In this document: positions 54,334 through 62,572 of the stretch, one piece after another
Numbering within the stretch: position 1 is the first letter of the stretch
How the letters are laid out: each line of letters opens with the position of its first letter
DNA from: Yinghuangia soli
Lineage (GTDB): Bacteria > Actinomycetota > Actinomycetes > Streptomycetales > Streptomycetaceae
Reading direction: 5' to 3'
Length of the DNA stretch: 64,000 nt
Assembly (NCBI RefSeq): GCF_021502675.1
Contig: NZ_JAKFHA010000002.1
Location: forward strand, 111,670 to 175,669
Notes under the pieces: model-generated
The model's input: the letters and a program-made list of their open reading frames with translations, nothing else
Database searches by the model: none
Told to the model about the DNA's origin: nothing
Program-made: the position numbers and the translations under genes

Positions 54334-54344
54334 GGCACATTGCC
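54334..54344 (+). promoter_or_regulatory. candidate operator GGCACATTGCC
   Basis: It sits within the inverted repeat TACGGCA-CAT-TGCCGTA (54331-54347), ~65 bases before the XRE gene. The exact reverse complement GGCAATGTGCC recurs at 55375-55385 on the other side of that gene. It is a likely site for the XRE protein itself. Confidence 0.6.
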
Positions 54345-54409
54345 GTACGTTTGATCGATTCGGTCTGATCGACTGCATGTGCCGACCACCAAGGAAGCTG
54401 GGGAGCATC

Positions 54410-55261
54410 ATGCCGGAGAGTCCTGATCCACTGGTCGCCTGGCGACGTCTGCGGATCGAACTTCGGCGGCTACGCGAGCACAAGGGCGATACGCAGCAGC
54501 AGGTCGCGGATGCGATGGACTGGTCGCTGTCCAAGCTGATCCGCATCGAGACCGGCCGTATCCGCATCTCCACCAACGATCTTCGCGTGCTGACGAGTTA
54601 CTACGGCGTCGAGGGCGACGCGCGCGAGGAGCTCATCGAGCTGTCGCGCGACTCGCGCCGCCAGCCGTGGTGGGAGCCCTTCCGCGAGTACATCTCGCCG
54701 GAGTACGCGACGTTCGTGGCCTGCGAGACGGACGCCTCGGAGATCCGCAACTTCGAGCCGAACGTCGTCCCCGGCCTGCTGCAGACCCCGGCGTACGTGG
54801 CCGCTGTGATGGGCAACGCCCCCCAGGACCGGTTCGTTGCCCAGAAGAAGGCCGAACTGCGTTTGCGCAGGCAGCAGTTGCTTGAGCGGCACGATATGCC
54901 CAAAGTGCGGTTCATCATCGACGAGTCGGTGGTCCGCCGGGTGGCCGGCGGCCGGGACGTCATGCGCGAGCAGCTGCGGCATCTGCGGGCCATGGCCGGG
55001 CACCCCGATGTGACGTTGCTGGTGGCCCCGTTCGCCATCGGGCTCTACCGGCTGCACCGCCGCGGGTACGTCGTCTTCCGGTTCGCCGACGAGTCGCCGA
55101 TGATCCTCTACCTGGCCGGCGGCGAGGGCGAGATGCTGACCTCCGACGTACGCGACGAGCGCCCGGTCATCTACCTGGAGGCCTTCGACGAGTTGGCCGG
55201 CAAGCTGTCCGAGGAAGAGTCGCTGAAGATCATCGACGACGCCCTCCAGCAGCTCGGCTGA
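54410..55261 (+). CDS. XRE regulator with DUF5753 domain
   Basis: 283 residues. The HTH lies at ~12-65 (LRREHKGDTQQQVADAMDWS-like stretch followed by LSKLIRIETGRIRIS). The DUF5753 domain has FEPNVVPGLLQTPAYVAAVM, ERHDMPKVRFIIDESVVRRV and EGEMLTSDVRDERPVIYLEA. It is the same regulator type as the one at 43894 but not a close copy. ATG 54410 follows GGGGAG at five bases. Here no DUF397 gene follows in the same direction; the DUF397 at 55526 faces it instead. Confidence 0.9.
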   Translation: MPESPDPLVAWRRLRIELRRLREHKGDTQQQVADAMDWSLSKLIRIETGRIRISTNDLRVLTSYYGVEGDAREELIELSRDSRRQPWWEPFREYISPEYATFVACETDASEIRNFEPNVVPGLLQTPAYVAAVMGNAPQDRFVAQKKAELRLRRQQLLERHDMPKVRFIIDESVVRRVAGGRDVMREQLRHLRAMAGHPDVTLLVAPFAIGLYRLHRRGYVVFRFADESPMILYLAGGEGEMLTSDVRDERPVIYLEAFDELAGKLSEEESLKIIDDALQQLG

Positions 55262-55374
55262 CCCGGCCGGCCGACTGGCGATCTTCCTTGGCGGCCAAGG
55301 GATTTCCCTGCATTTCCTGCGCATGCCTGTGCAGCTCTTGTCACCGGTTGGTCCATACGGTTCCATGATGGGCA

Positions 55375-55385
55375 GGCAATGTGCC
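55375..55385. promoter_or_regulatory. second candidate operator GGCAATGTGCC
   Basis: This is an exact reverse complement of the site at 54334. It sits in a TGCC/GGCA-rich patch (55372-55415) that looks like a promoter region. The nearest good start downstream on the plus strand is GTG 55460 after GAGGGAGG, but that frame is not convincing. Confidence 0.5.
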
Positions 55386-55525
55386 ACATGGCAGACAGGT
55401 CATATGGCATACCGACCTGAGGCGTTCAGCCACGTGGTCGGCGCGGGATCCCGAGGGAGGTGGGGGACGTGCATTCGACCGGAGAACTGCGGTCGGCAGC
55501 GGGGGTGTGCACGTCCCCCGGCCCC

Positions 55526-55723
55526 TCAGTGCAGCGCGGAACGGGCCATGGCGGCTCCGAGTTCGCGCCACGCAGCGGTGGCGAACCTCAGTTCGCCGTG
55601 ATCCGCGCGCCGCGAGTCGCGGACCCGGACCGGTGCGGCGAGGAGCACCTCGACGCACTGGTCGTCGTCGTCGCTGTACGAGCTCGTACGCCACGTTCCC
55701 TCGGTCTTGCTCGGCTCGGCCAC
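55526..55723 (-). CDS. DUF397 protein
   Basis: 65 residues, normal DUF397 length and layout: WRTSSYSDDDDQCVEVLLAA, VRVRDSRRAD, then the C-terminal FATAAWRELGAAM. The single conserved Cys is present. It starts with GTG at 55723, with GGAG upstream. Its probable XRE partner at 54410 lies on the opposite strand and converges, so the usual XRE-DUF397 order is broken. Confidence 0.82.
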   Translation of the reverse strand: MAEPSKTEGTWRTSSYSDDDDQCVEVLLAAPVRVRDSRRADHGELRFATAAWRELGAAMARSALH

Positions 55724-56154
55724 GCCTCGTCTCCCTCACCCATGGACATGAGAAGTCGCCGCAGCGGGGTTCGTGGCATCGTCGGCACGGGTTCCGCAAC
55801 GGATGACGGCAAAAGCCGTCGTAGGGAGGAGGATTCCCACAATCCGCTGCGGATTCCACACTGCCGGACCGACCAACGCCTCCCCCCAAGGCGCCTGCAC
55901 ACACGACAAGGGGCGAAGCGCCGACTAGGCCTCGGTGCCCCGCCCCTACCGCCGAACCACCTGGAGCGGCCGACGCCACACCCGGAGATCCGAGACAGGT
56001 TTCCAGGCTATCGAAGGCTGCGACCGCTGATAAGGGTCCGCTCGGAGTCGGCCGAAAGCGCTTGCGCGCCAAGGCGGTTCCGGACGGCCCCGACCCTCCC
56101 GCCCGCGTCGGCGCGGCCGTCGGGGCGGGGCAGCACCGAGCCCTGGGAGTCCCT
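55724..56154. other. intergenic region without a gene
   Basis: 431 bases; the plus-strand frames are Arg/Pro-rich and unconvincing. AT-richer patches (about 55795-55850) may hold the DUF397 promoter. No repeat or hairpin stands out. Confidence 0.4.
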
Positions 56155-56574
56155 GTGTTCACGGAAAGATCGATCCGGGTTCCGCACGGATCAACTGTCA
56201 CTGTCCATACGCCCCACGAGCCGGGCTGGATGTGGCCCGGCGTGCTGGCCGCCGTTCTCGTTCTCGCCGCGGTGGGCGCGGTACGGGGCGACGGCGGCGA
56301 CAAGCAGCCCGCCACCCCGCGCATCGCGCCGATAGCGCAGCAGGGCGGCAGCGTCCTGTTGGCCGAACCGGCGCAGGGCGCGGCCAAACTGGCCGATCTG
56401 CCGTACGGAATGAAGGTCGAGGTGCTGTGCCACACCAGGGGACCCGAGACCTCTGGATGGGGCGGCACCAGCAAGGTCTGGGACAAGGTCAAGGCCGGCG
56501 GAGCGACCGGCTTCGTCCCGGACGTGGCGGTCAACACCGTCGTGAACGTCGGCGAGATCGCCCCGCGCTGCTGA
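56155..56574 (+). CDS. membrane-anchored SH3-like protein
   Basis: 139 residues. A short cytoplasmic start is followed by one span, WPGVLAAVLVLAAVGAV, then a ~100-residue outside domain with GGSVLLAEPAQGAAKLADLP, KVEVLCHTRGP, and TGFVPDVAVNT, the pattern of a bacterial SH3b domain. It may bind cell-wall peptide. GTG 56155 was chosen with GGGAG six bases upstream. No close partner is visible; a perfect hairpin follows. Confidence 0.75.
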   Translation: MFTERSIRVPHGSTVTVHTPHEPGWMWPGVLAAVLVLAAVGAVRGDGGDKQPATPRIAPIAQQGGSVLLAEPAQGAAKLADLPYGMKVEVLCHTRGPETSGWGGTSKVWDKVKAGGATGFVPDVAVNTVVNVGEIAPRC

Positions 56575-56668
56575 CCGCGGCGCGGGTGCGGCGGCCGGCG
56601 GCAGGACCCCGGGCGACGGCCCGGAACCTGTCCCGCACCGCGCGGTCCGCGGTGCGGGGCCCGTCCCC

Positions 56669-56704
56669 GCGCAGGGGCCCTACGTAGCCGAAGGGCCCCT
56701 GCGC
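56669..56704. terminator. bidirectional terminator
   Basis: GCGCAGGGGCCCT (56669-56681) pairs perfectly with AGGGCCCCTGCGC (56692-56704) around 10 bases. It lies between the SH3-like gene and the convergent bL37 gene. Confidence 0.9.
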
Positions 56705-56729
56705 AGAGGGCTGTTCCGCGGCCGGCCGG

Positions 56730-56801
56730 TCAGGCGGGCCGCTTGCCGTGGTTGGCGCGGTTCTTGCGGCGGGTCTTCCGTTTCCTCGTCTTCTTGGACA
56801 C
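56730..56801 (-). CDS. ribosomal protein bL37 (very small)
   Basis: A 23-residue, strongly basic peptide starting MSKKTRKRKTRRKNR and ending ANHGKRPA. The NHGKRP end and Lys/Arg-rich body match bL37, the short extra protein of the actinobacterial 50S subunit first seen in mycobacterial ribosome structures. The GTG start at 56801 follows GGGGAG at six bases. The gene is shorter than common annotation limits, so it is easily missed. It stands alone, followed by the perfect hairpin at 56669. Confidence 0.85.
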   Translation of the reverse strand: MSKKTRKRKTRRKNRANHGKRPA

Positions 56802-56912
56802 GGTTTCTCCCCTCGACGGTCCGGGAGCGTTACCCCCGGTCAATCTGCTTTACCCGCAAGGGACTTCCCGTGTCCATCCGGATCATGGCGAACGGCCGCC
56901 GGGCGTCCGGCG

Positions 56913-58610
56913 TCAGCCCGCGGTGCCGTGCCGGAGCAGCTTGCCGGAGTGCACGCCGAGTTCCTTGTCGTCCTCGACCGTGACCTGGCCGTTGACCAGG
57001 ATGTAGCGGTAGCCGCTGGCGTCGATGACGGTCCGCAGCTGCTCGGCGGGCAGGTCGTGCTTGAACTCCGGGTCGCCGTAGCCGAGCCGGTCGTAGTCGT
57101 ACACGATGATGTCCGCCGCGGCGCCCTCGCGCAGGATGCCGCGGTCGGCGAACCCGGCGGCGTGCGCGGGCAGCGCGGACAGGCGCCAGTGCGCCCGCTC
57201 GAGCGAGGTCCAGCCGTGCCTGCGCACGTACTCGACGATGTACTCGGTGCCGTACATGCCCGCGCTGAGGGTCTTGAGGTGCGCGCCGCCGTCCGACAGG
57301 CCGGGGATCAGGTACTCGTAGTCGACGAGTTCCTTGAGGCCTTCGAGCGAGGCATTGAACTGGCCGGTGTGCACCTCGGTGAGCAGGCCGTCCGCGATCG
57401 TCACGTCGCACAGCACGTCGATCGGGTGCCGCCCGAGCTTCTCGCCGATCTCCTTGAAGCGCAGCCCTTCGAACTGCTTGTACTCCTCGGTGAACGTCTT
57501 GTGCAGCCGCATGTCCGGGTACGCGTGGTACACGAACGGGTCGAACTCCTTGAGCTCGGCCCGGATCTGCGGGTCGTTCAGGAGCGCGATCTTCTCCTCG
57601 ACCGTCCCGGCCTCGAAGACGGTCGCGACCGGCGGCCGGACGCTGAGGCCGCCGTACAGCCAGCTGAACGGCACCGGCACGTCGGTGGTCATGGCCTGGC
57701 CGTAGATCGGCAGGCCCTTCTCCTGGCAGCGCTTGAGCCACTCGATCTTGCGCTGGTAGAGGCCGCCGCTGCGGGTGTTGGCGATGACCGCGTTCCAGAT
57801 CAGCGGGCGGCCGCTGACCTCGACGAGGTTCTCGTACTCCTCCTCGCCGATCGAGGTGCCGGACAGCTGCATGAAGCCGCGGCCGAGCGCGGCGAGCGCC
57901 TCGGCCAGCGCGAGGCGGGTCTCCGGCCACATGACGTCGGTGGGCATCGGGGTGCCGTCGAAGTCGCCCTGCATCAGCCGGTCCTCGGGGTGCCCGGGAC
58001 GGCCCAGGCACTGCGCGGACCAGCCGCCGGCGCCCGCCTCCAGCGCCTCGGTGAGGATGCGCGCGATCTCCGCGTTCTCCTCCTCGGTCGGCTTGTCCCC
58101 GGCCTTGGCGCGCTCCAGCCCCAGCACCCACACGAGCAGCGGGTTGAGCGGCACGTACGGCAGGACGTTGACCGCCTTGGGAGTGCGGTCGAGGCTGTCC
58201 AGGTACTCCGGGAAGGACACCCAGTCCCACGGCAGGCCCTGCCGCAGCGTCTCGGTGGGGATGTCCTCGACCGCGGTCATCGAGAGCATCGCGCGCTCGC
58301 GCTCGTCGGGGCGCACCGGGGCGAAGCCGAAGCCGCAGTTGCCGGTGACCACCGAGGTGACGCCGTGCCAGCCCGAGGTCGTGACGTACGGGTCCCAGAA
58401 GACCTGGGCGTCGTAGTGCGTGTGCAGGTCGATGAAGCCGGGCGCGACGATCAGCCCGCGCGCGTCGATGACCCGCTCGCCTTCGTCGGCGGCGATGCGG
58501 CCGATCTTGGCGATGCGGTCGCCGGCGACCCCGATGTCGCCGCGGAAGCGCGGGTTGCCGGATCCGTCGACGACGATGCCGTCCTTGATGACGATGTCGT
58601 AAGTGGCCAT
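56913..58610 (-). CDS. N-acyl-D-amino-acid deacylase-like amidohydrolase
   Basis: 565 residues of the amidohydrolase superfamily (D-aminoacylase group). It opens YDIVIKDGIVVDGSGNPRFR; the metal-binding HxH is in APGFIDLHTHYDAQ, and the later metal and catalytic residues are in SDGGAHL. The C-terminal small barrel contains GAAADIIVYDYDRL. It probably removes an acyl group from N-acyl amino acids or a related amide. It is divergent from a TetR gene over a 25-base palindrome, so it is likely repressed until substrate appears. ATG 58610 has GAGG upstream. Confidence 0.85.
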   Translation of the reverse strand: MATYDIVIKDGIVVDGSGNPRFRGDIGVAGDRIAKIGRIAADEGERVIDARGLIVAPGFIDLHTHYDAQVFWDPYVTTSGWHGVTSVVTGNCGFGFAPVRPDERERAMLSMTAVEDIPTETLRQGLPWDWVSFPEYLDSLDRTPKAVNVLPYVPLNPLLVWVLGLERAKAGDKPTEEENAEIARILTEALEAGAGGWSAQCLGRPGHPEDRLMQGDFDGTPMPTDVMWPETRLALAEALAALGRGFMQLSGTSIGEEEYENLVEVSGRPLIWNAVIANTRSGGLYQRKIEWLKRCQEKGLPIYGQAMTTDVPVPFSWLYGGLSVRPPVATVFEAGTVEEKIALLNDPQIRAELKEFDPFVYHAYPDMRLHKTFTEEYKQFEGLRFKEIGEKLGRHPIDVLCDVTIADGLLTEVHTGQFNASLEGLKELVDYEYLIPGLSDGGAHLKTLSAGMYGTEYIVEYVRRHGWTSLERAHWRLSALPAHAAGFADRGILREGAAADIIVYDYDRLGYGDPEFKHDLPAEQLRTVIDASGYRYILVNGQVTVEDDKELGVHSGKLLRHGTAG

Positions 58611-58626
58611 GCCGGGGAACCTCCTC

Positions 58627-58651
58627 GTATTAAAGAAGGTTTTTAATACGG
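58627..58651. promoter_or_regulatory. palindromic operator of the amidohydrolase/TetR pair
   Basis: CGTATTAAA (58627-58635), spacer GAAGGTT, TTTAATACG (58643-58651): perfect 9-base arms. It is strikingly AT-rich for this genome and sits in the 89-base divergent gap. Confidence 0.85.
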
Positions 58652-58699
58652 CGGACCGCCAAGGTCAAGGCATGCGCCGGGCCTCGCTATCCTCCGGAC

Positions 58700-59326
58700 A
58701 TGCCCCGCGACTCCGGACCGACGCGCCGGCTGCTCATCGACGCAGCCGAGCAGCTCTTCGTCGAGAAGGGGCTCGACGTCCCGCTCGGCGAGATCACCAA
58801 GGCCGCGGGCCAGCGCAACACCGGTGCCGTGCACTACCACTTCGGCGGCCGCGACGGCCTGCTGCGGGCGATCCTGGACCGGCACGTCCCCGTCATGGCG
58901 GCCCGCCGCGGGGCACTGCTCACCGAGGCCCTGGCCACCCCCGCCGACCCGGTCGGCTACGCCCGCGCCCTCGTCCTCCCGGTCACCGACCTGCTCTACG
59001 GCCCCCCGGCGGACCGCGCGTACCTGCAGATCTCGGTACGCCTGATCGGCGACCCCACGTCCAGCGTCGCCGCGTACCTGGGCGGCGACGACGTCCTTGC
59101 CGTGGTCGACGCCGCCATCACCGCGCTGCGGCCCCCGGACGCCGAGGCCTTCCGCGAGCGCGTCTTCCTGGCCGTCCAGATGGTCGGCCTGCTCAGCGCC
59201 CAGCGCGCCGCCCGCGGCGACGCGGCTCCGCGCCCCGACGCGATCGTCCGCACCGGCGAGTTGACCCGCCCCGAATACGAGGCCCACCTCGTCGCGATCC
59301 TCACCGGAGCGCTGTCCGTCGCCTGA
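58700..59326 (+). CDS. TetR-family regulator
   Basis: 208 residues. The HTH is at ~8-55 (RRLLIDAAEQLFVEKGLDVP, ITKAAGQRNTGAVHYHFGGR). The C-terminal ligand domain is of the type annotated TetR_C in many catabolic repressors. It is divergent from the amidohydrolase gene with the palindrome between, so auto- and cross-repression is likely; the inducer is perhaps an acylated amino acid or fatty acid (inference). Confidence 0.9.
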   Translation: MPRDSGPTRRLLIDAAEQLFVEKGLDVPLGEITKAAGQRNTGAVHYHFGGRDGLLRAILDRHVPVMAARRGALLTEALATPADPVGYARALVLPVTDLLYGPPADRAYLQISVRLIGDPTSSVAAYLGGDDVLAVVDAAITALRPPDAEAFRERVFLAVQMVGLLSAQRAARGDAAPRPDAIVRTGELTRPEYEAHLVAILTGALSVA

Positions 59327-59708
59327 GCGGGGCAACACCCTGACCGTGCAGATCGGCCCCCGATTCCTGCACGCGTTGCACATGATCTCTGCGCGCTGTG
59401 CGGACCCAAGTGGTGCCGATTCCCGGCAGAGTGGCCAGCACGCCAAGGACCGCGATGTCGGGGGCCTGGTCGAGGACGGCAATTCTCATGGCCGAGCTTG
59501 GCGTACCGCGCTGTTCCCGCCCACCGGGAGCGGCGTGCACGGGGGAGCAGGCTGCCCTGGCAGTGCGGCCACGGGGGAGCAGGCTGCCCGGGCAGGCTCG
59601 ACGGCCGGCGCGGCGTCTGGATCACGCCGCGTCGGCTGCGGTGCGGGCCTGCCGAATATGGCCGAATGTCTACTTTCCGGCGGCCTCTTCCTCCAGCAGC
59701 ATCGTCCG
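59327..59708. repeat. intergenic region with a 20-base direct repeat
   Basis: CACGGGGGAGCAGGCTGCCC occurs at 59538-59557 and 59570-59589, a 32-base period. Otherwise no gene is supported. The region is upstream of the AraC gene, so the repeats could be its binding sites. Confidence 0.55.
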
Positions 59709-60716
59709 ATGCCCGACGACGAGACCCCTGGTGGGAGACCGGTTCCCGCCGAGGTCAGCACCGACTGCGTGCCGCAGGCCGAACGGTGGAGCTGGTGGGG
59801 CGAGTTCTCCGGACGCGAGCTGATGGCGTCGACCATCAGCAGCCCGTACGCCGACCGCTTCCACGGCGCCATGCAGGCCATCGGCACGCCCGAAGCCCAG
59901 GCCGCGGCGGTCACCGTCTCGCCCCTCACCGCCCTGCGCACCGCGGCCCACATACGCCGCGACGACCCCGAGAACTACTACCTCGTACTCGTCCGCGACG
60001 GCCGCGTCCGCATCGAACAGGAGCGCGGCACCGCCTGCACCGAAGTCGGCGAGCTGGCCCTCTTCTCCACATCGCACCCACTGGCCTGCGAGTTCGTCGA
60101 CCTGGGCCGGCACACCGAAATGACGCTGCTGCGCATGCCCCGCACCGACTTCCCCCTGCGCGGCGGCCGCGCCGACGGCCTCCTCGGCACCACCCTGGAC
60201 ACAAGCTCCGGAGCCGGCGCCCTCCTGGCCGGATACCTCGCAGACCTGCCCCACGCCGTCCGCACCTCAGGCCCCGCGGAAGCCGCCAAACTCGCCGCCA
60301 TCGCCGCCGACTTGGCCGCCACCGCGATCGCCGTCCAGATCGACGCCGAGGACCGCCTGCCCCCGGAAAGCCGCAACGCCGCCCTCCTCGCCCGGATCCG
60401 CGCCTTCATCGACCTCCACCTGGCCGACCCGGACCTGGACCCCGCAGCGATCGCCGCGCACCACCACATCTCGGTACGCACCCTGCACAGCCTCTTCGCC
60501 GCCGAACCGGAGACCGTCGCCGCCTCGATCCGCAGCCGCCGCCTCCGCCGCTGCCACGCCGACCTCACGGACCCGGCATCCGGCCACCGCACCGTCGCCG
60601 CCATCGCCACCCGCTGGGGCTTCCGCCACCCCGGCGACTTCAGCCGCGCCTACCGCACCGCCTACGGCCACTCCCCCACCGAAACCCGCACCCGGGCCCG
60701 ATCCGGCCGCCCCTGA
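59709..60716 (+). CDS. AraC-family regulator
   Basis: 335 residues. The N-terminal cupin-like domain starts near RWSWWGEFSG and includes NYYLVLVRDGRVRIEQERG. The C-terminal AraC double HTH spans ~235-330 (LDPAAIAAHHHISVRTLHSL, IATRWGFRHPGDFSRAYRTA YGHSP). The layout matches the AraC_binding_2 group found in actinomycetes. The target is unknown; the nearest operon is edd-glk-eda on the opposite strand. ATG 59709 is the likeliest start; ATG 59658 in frame is possible and neither has a strong ribosome site. Confidence 0.85.
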   Translation: MPDDETPGGRPVPAEVSTDCVPQAERWSWWGEFSGRELMASTISSPYADRFHGAMQAIGTPEAQAAAVTVSPLTALRTAAHIRRDDPENYYLVLVRDGRVRIEQERGTACTEVGELALFSTSHPLACEFVDLGRHTEMTLLRMPRTDFPLRGGRADGLLGTTLDTSSGAGALLAGYLADLPHAVRTSGPAEAAKLAAIAADLAATAIAVQIDAEDRLPPESRNAALLARIRAFIDLHLADPDLDPAAIAAHHHISVRTLHSLFAAEPETVAASIRSRRLRRCHADLTDPASGHRTVAAIATRWGFRHPGDFSRAYRTAYGHSPTETRTRARSGRP

Positions 60717-60753
60717 CGCAAACCCCGGGGCAAACCGTCCCGGAAAACGGAGA

Positions 60754-60782
60754 GGCCGGCTCTCCTCGCCGAAGAGCCGGCC
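60754..60782 (+). terminator. hairpin after the AraC gene
   Basis: GGCCGGCTCT (60754-60763) pairs perfectly with AGAGCCGGCC (60773-60782) around nine bases. Confidence 0.8.
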
Positions 60783-60795
60783 GATCGCGGTGTCA

Positions 60796-60850
60796 GGCAG
60801 GTCGAACCCTCATACGACCTGCCAGGGGGAGTCGAACCCTCATACGACTC
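60796..60850. repeat. two hairpins with identical 10-base loops and different stems
   Basis: Hairpin A: GGCAGGTCG (60796-60804), loop AACCCTCATA, CGACCTGCC (60815-60823). Hairpin B: GAGTCG (60829-60834), the same loop, CGACTC (60845-60850). The outer stem bases differ but both stay paired, as if by compensatory change. Confidence 0.75.
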
Positions 60851-60865
60851 GTTCCGCGGTCCGTA

Positions 60866-60908
60866 CCCCTGGCGCACCTCAGGGCAGAGCGCGCCAGGGG
60901 ACGTTTTT
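60866..60908 (+). terminator. terminator with T-run
   Basis: CCCCTGGCGC (60866-60875) pairs perfectly with GCGCCAGGGG (60891-60900), followed by ACGTTTTT. It lies between the AraC gene and the convergent eda gene; eda stops at 60912 so it can serve both. Confidence 0.88.
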
Positions 60909-60911
60909 GTG

Positions 60912-61553
60912 TCAGGCGGGGGTGCCCCCCGCCGTCTTGTCGCGCAGCCGGGACGCGGCCCGGGCGAGCGCTTCGATCTGCCCCCAGTCGCGCGCGGCGA
61001 CGGAGGCGCCGGGGAGCATCCACGAGCCGCCCACGCACGCCACGTTGGGGAGTGCGAGGTAGGACGGGGCGCTCTCCGGGGTGATCCCGCCGGTGGGGCA
61101 GAAGCGCACGTCCGGCACCGGCGAGGCCAGCGACTTGAGGAACGGCGCTCCGCCCGCGGCTTCCGCCGGGAAGAACTTCATCTCGCGGATGCCCAGTTCG
61201 CGCAGCCGCAGGACCTCGGAGACGGTGGAGGTGCCGGGCAGGAAGTCCAGTCCGGTCTCCTGCAGGGCGCCGACCAGCGACTCGGTGGTGCCCGGGGTGA
61301 CCAGGAAGGTCGCGCCTGCGGCGGCGGCCGCCTTGGCCTGCTCGGGGGTGAGGACGGTGCCGGCGCCGACCCGGGCGCCTTCGACCTCGGCGGCGATGCG
61401 CTCGATGGCGCCGAGGGCGGCCTCGGTGCGCAGCGTCACCTCGACGGCGGGCAGGCCGCCTGCGACGAGGGCGCGGGCCAGCGGGACGGCGGCCTCGACG
61501 TCGTCCAGGACGACGACGGGGACCACGGGTGCGAGGTCGAGCGGGGAGGTCAT
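60912..61553 (-). CDS. eda: KDPG/KHG aldolase
   Basis: 213 residues, normal size. It cleaves 2-keto-3-deoxy-6-phosphogluconate to pyruvate and glyceraldehyde 3-phosphate, the last Entner-Doudoroff step. Motifs are [11 protein letters not shown] (catalytic Glu ~38), [11 protein letters not shown], and the Schiff-base Lys126 in [21 protein letters not shown] binds phosphate. ATG 61553 overlaps the glk stop by four bases. It is the last gene of edd-glk-eda and is followed by the hairpin cluster. Confidence 0.95.
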   Translation of the reverse strand: MTSPLDLAPVVPVVVLDDVEAAVPLARALVAGGLPAVEVTLRTEAALGAIERIAAEVEGARVGAGTVLTPEQAKAAAAAGATFLVTPGTTESLVGALQETGLDFLPGTSTVSEVLRLRELGIREMKFFPAEAAGGAPFLKSLASPVPDVRFCPTGGITPESAPSYLALPNVACVGGSWMLPGASVAARDWGQIEALARAASRLRDKTAGGTPA

Positions 61554-62572
61554 GCGGGCACCGCCTCACGGGTGTCGCTGTGCGATTCGAGCCACGCGCG
61601 CGCACCCAGCAGGGCCGGGTACGGCGCGGTCACCAGGACCGTGGAGATGCGGTGCAGGTAGGCGGCCATGGTCGGGTTGGTCTCGAAGCCCTCGCGGAAT
61701 TCGCTCTTGACCAGGAGTTCGGCGATGCGCGGCAGGACGCCGCCGGCCAGGAACACGCCGCCGCGGGCGCCGAGCGTCAGCGCGACGCCGCCGGCGAAGG
61801 TGCCCAGGAGGCGGCAGAACGCCTCGATGGTCGAGGAGCACAGGTGGTCGGTGCCGGCCAGCGCGCGGGCCGAGATGTCGGCGGGCGAGAGGGCTTCGGC
61901 GTGTTCGCCCTGCGAGCGGGCGACATAGCGGTAGAGGCGCGTCAGGCCGGGGCCGGACAGGATGTGCTCGGCGGTGACCATGCCCAGGCCGCCGCGCTCG
62001 CCGCGCAGGACGTCGATCGCCTCGGCGTCCTCGCCGTGGCCCGGGCGCAGCAGCATGTGGCCGCCCTCGCCGGGCAGCGGCACGTAGCCGCCGCCGGGGA
62101 TCGGGACCAGTCCGGCCACGCCGAGTCCGGTGCCCGGGCCGAGGACGGCCATCGGGAGGGACGTGTCGGGTCGGCGGTCGCCGATGACCAGCAGGTCGTC
62201 GTCGCGCAGGTGCGGCAGCGAGAGCGCGAGCGCCTCGAAGTCGTTGATCAGGTGCAGCGCTTCGACGCCGAGGCGGCTGCGCGTCTCGGAGATGGACAGG
62301 GCCCAGGTGCCGTTGGTGAAGCGGAAGCGGTCACCGGTGACGGGACCCGCGACCGCCGCGCACATGGCGCTCGGGCGGCCGTCCACGCCGACCGCGGACA
62401 GGTACTGCCCGACGGCCGACTCCAGGTCGGGGTGCTCGGCGGCGCGCAGCACGAGGATGCGCTCGGCACGGCCGCCGGGGCGGGTGATCAGGCCGAAGCG
62501 GGCGTTGGTGCCGCCGATGTCGGCGACCAGCCAGGGGCGTTCGGCGGAGGGCAGCGGGATCTCGCGGCTCAC
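61550..62572 (-). CDS. glk: glucokinase
   Basis: 340 residues. It phosphorylates glucose to glucose 6-phosphate with ATP. The ATP-binding motif [13 protein letters not shown] is near residue 17. The sugar-binding region is [15 protein letters not shown], and [12 protein letters not shown] with [10 protein letters not shown] fits the proteobacterial-type Glk rather than the ROK glucokinase more usual in Streptomyces. GTG 62572 overlaps the edd stop by four bases; GGGAGG lies upstream. Its place between edd and eda suggests an operon for glucose use by the Entner-Doudoroff route. Confidence 0.93.
   Translation of the reverse strand: MSREIPLPSAERPWLVADIGGTNARFGLITRPGGRAERILVLRAAEHPDLESAVGQYLSAVGVDGRPSAMCAAVAGPVTGDRFRFTNGTWALSISETRSRLGVEALHLINDFEALALSLPHLRDDDLLVIGDRRPDTSLPMAVLGPGTGLGVAGLVPIPGGGYVPLPGEGGHMLLRPGHGEDAEAIDVLRGERGGLGMVTAEHILSGPGLTRLYRYVARSQGEHAEALSPADISARALAGTDHLCSSTIEAFCRLLGTFAGGVALTLGARGGVFLAGGVLPRIAELLVKSEFREGFETNPTMAAYLHRISTVLVTAPYPALLGARAWLESHSDTREAVPA

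Noticed and set aside
55460-56335. A 291-residue frame from GTG 55460 after a GAGGGAGG site
   Set aside because: It runs antisense through the DUF397 gene, becomes Arg/Pro-rich, and overlaps the SH3-like gene in another frame. At most it is the remnant of a lost gene.
60796-60850. tRNA or tRNA-fragment attachment site
   Set aside because: The minus strand contains GGGTTCGA like a T-arm, but no acceptor, D or anticodon arms surround it.
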